Positions 61,737 through 64,000 of a stretch of DNA of 64,000 bases are shown piece by piece. Under the pieces are notes generated by a model. The model searched no databases and was not told the origin of the DNA. It was given only the letters and a program-made list of their open reading frames with translations. The position numbers were made by a program, and so were the translations under genes. Position 1 is the stretch's first letter, and each line of letters starts with the position of its first letter. Source of the stretch: UBA5216 sp963924885 (GTDB lineage Bacteria; Pseudomonadota; Gammaproteobacteria; Burkholderiales; SG8-41); assembly GCA_963924885.1 (NCBI GenBank), contig CAWUUY010000107.1:10733-74732 (forward strand). The letters run 5' to 3'.

Positions 61737-61760
61737 CAAATAAAACAAATATTTACGTAA
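61737..61760 (-). repeat. AT-rich motif copy D (degenerate)
   Basis: Minus-strand reading gives ACGTAAATATTTGTTTTATTTG, matching the ACGTAAGTATTTGTTTTT of copy C apart from one base, then diverging. It lies in the 233-base gap before groES. Confidence 0.55.
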
Positions 61761-61821
61761 TGTAGTCGATAAGCAAGGCCGCTCGGCCTCTCCTAATGCC
61801 CTGATTTCACGTACAAACCTG

Positions 61822-61850
61822 TTGAAATTGCTGCGGTACGGCATTACCAT
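61822..61850 (+). promoter_or_regulatory. Promoter of groES-groEL
   Basis: TTGAAA (61822-61827) and TACCAT (61845-61850) are separated by 17 bases, a housekeeping-sigma arrangement. The TTGAAA also resembles the -35 of heat-shock sigma-32, but no CCCCAT-type -10 is seen. The last base of the -10 is the first of the CIRCE operator. Confidence 0.65.
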
Positions 61851-61876
61851 TAGCACTCATCGGAGTTGAGTGCTAA
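61850..61876. promoter_or_regulatory. CIRCE operator (HrcA binding site)
   Basis: TTAGCACTC-N9-GAGTGCTAA is a perfect match to the CIRCE consensus, placed at the transcription start of groES-groEL. HrcA bound here represses the chaperonins until heat or misfolding inactivates it. Together with the sigma-70-type promoter this shows HrcA-based control. Confidence 0.96.
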
Positions 61877-61961
61877 CAGCCCTGCGGTAGTCAGTCAGTG
61901 ATGACATGATTGCCTCGGCCGCTCCGAAGATACCGAAACAAACCCAACAGGAGATAGCCAC

Positions 61962-62252
61962 ATGAAAATTCGTCCGTTGCACGACCGTATTATCGTGAAG
62001 CGGCTGGAAGAGGAACGCAAAACCGCTTCTGGCATCGTGATTCCCGACACCGCCGCCGAAAAACCCGACCAGGGCGAAGTCAAAGCCATCGGCACGGGCA
62101 AGCGTGGTGATGACGGCAAGTTGATTCCGCTTGACGTCAAAGTCGGCGACCGTGTGCTCTTCGGCAAATACTCCGGCCAAACCGTCAAAGTGGACGGCGA
62201 CGAGCTGCTGGTGATGCGCGAAGAAGACATCATGGGCGTGGTTGAAAAGTAA
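61962..62252 (+). CDS. groES: Co-chaperonin GroES
   Basis: The product is 96 residues: KIRPLHDRIIVKRLEEE at the start, the mobile loop EERKTASGIVIPDTAAEKP with the GroEL-contact IVI, and GDRVLFGKYSGQTV. It caps the GroEL chamber during folding. It follows an 86-base leader after the CIRCE operator; a GGAG site lies at about 61950. groEL begins 30 bases on. Confidence 0.98.
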   Translation: MKIRPLHDRIIVKRLEEERKTASGIVIPDTAAEKPDQGEVKAIGTGKRGDDGKLIPLDVKVGDRVLFGKYSGQTVKVDGDELLVMREEDIMGVVEK

Positions 62253-62282
62253 GCCGCTGAAACCTAATCTGGAGAAATAATC

Positions 62283-63931
<1,649 letters not shown>

Positions 63932-63932
<1 letters not shown>

Positions 63933-64000
63933 TTTTCGCGTAGCGAAAATAACATTCCCTGCGGGCGGGTTACGAACAGGGGAAACCGAACGGTTTCCCC
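63932..64000 (+). terminator. Two stem-loops after groEL
   Basis: ATTTTCGC/GCGAAAAT (63932-63950, three-base loop) overlaps the groEL stop region, and GGGGAAACCG/CGGTTTCCCC (63979-64000, two-base loop) follows. The second runs to the window edge, so any T-run cannot be seen. Likely the groEL transcript end. Confidence 0.65.

Overview
The window looks like a piece of a betaproteobacterial (Burkholderiales-like) chromosome. This rests on the GC-rich sequence, the dusB-fis-purH-purD-hemF order, the murU/amgK cell-wall recycling pair, the mrcA / pilMNOPQ-aroK-aroB-dgt block, ubiquinone genes (ubiC, ubiA, ubiD, a ubiH-type hydroxylase) and several Bug/TctC-type periplasmic receptors. No tRNA, rRNA or CRISPR array was seen. 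Most of the sequence is ordinary housekeeping DNA; the unusual parts are the first 6.4 kb and a few short islands.

Layout. 1-6373: a decayed accessory region. It holds the tail of an unknown gene, a doubly broken rhuM fragment, an intact small partner gene, and a TOTE-type primase-helicase gene cut off after its primase half. Next comes an SOS mutagenesis cassette (LexA box, umuD, umuC and an exonuclease/GIY-YIG nuclease fusion), then the 5-prime-deleted remains of an alpha/beta hydrolase. 6443-16867 (minus strand): small proteins, hemF, purD, purH, fis, dusB, then ubiH-type, pepP, murU and amgK. 16953-22431 (plus): lptD-surA-pdxA-rsmA, the envelope-assembly operon, divergent from amgK. 22428-28570: gloA, rubredoxin, thiD-thiE, hemL, a diheme cytochrome c, engB and hemB. 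28592-39545: mrcA diverging from the type IV pilus secretin operon and aroK-aroB-dgt.

39582-47587 is a catabolic-looking region: a Bug receptor broken by one stop codon, an arylmalonate-decarboxylase-like enzyme, a cupin, an FAD dehydrogenase, a second Bug receptor, a DUF1993 protein, two adjacent acyl-CoA dehydrogenases and RidA. recG follows. Then comes a solitary integron-type cassette: a uracil-DNA-glycosylase-like gene on the minus strand whose stop codon lies in a well-formed attC site, with GTAGGTTGGGC repeats around it. 51186-56846: ubiC-ubiA, a third Bug receptor, an AtuA-like pair and ubiD. 56897-60499 (minus): an outer-membrane barrel protein, dacB and bioA. 60724-64000: two unknown small genes and groES-groEL behind a perfect CIRCE operator.

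The strongest leads are the attC cassette without an integrase, the SOS cassette whose third gene fuses a proofreading exonuclease to a UvrC/Cho-like nuclease beside a decayed conflict locus, and an AT-rich palindromic motif (core AAGTATTTGTTTTTAAA) that recurs exactly at three places and approximately at several more.
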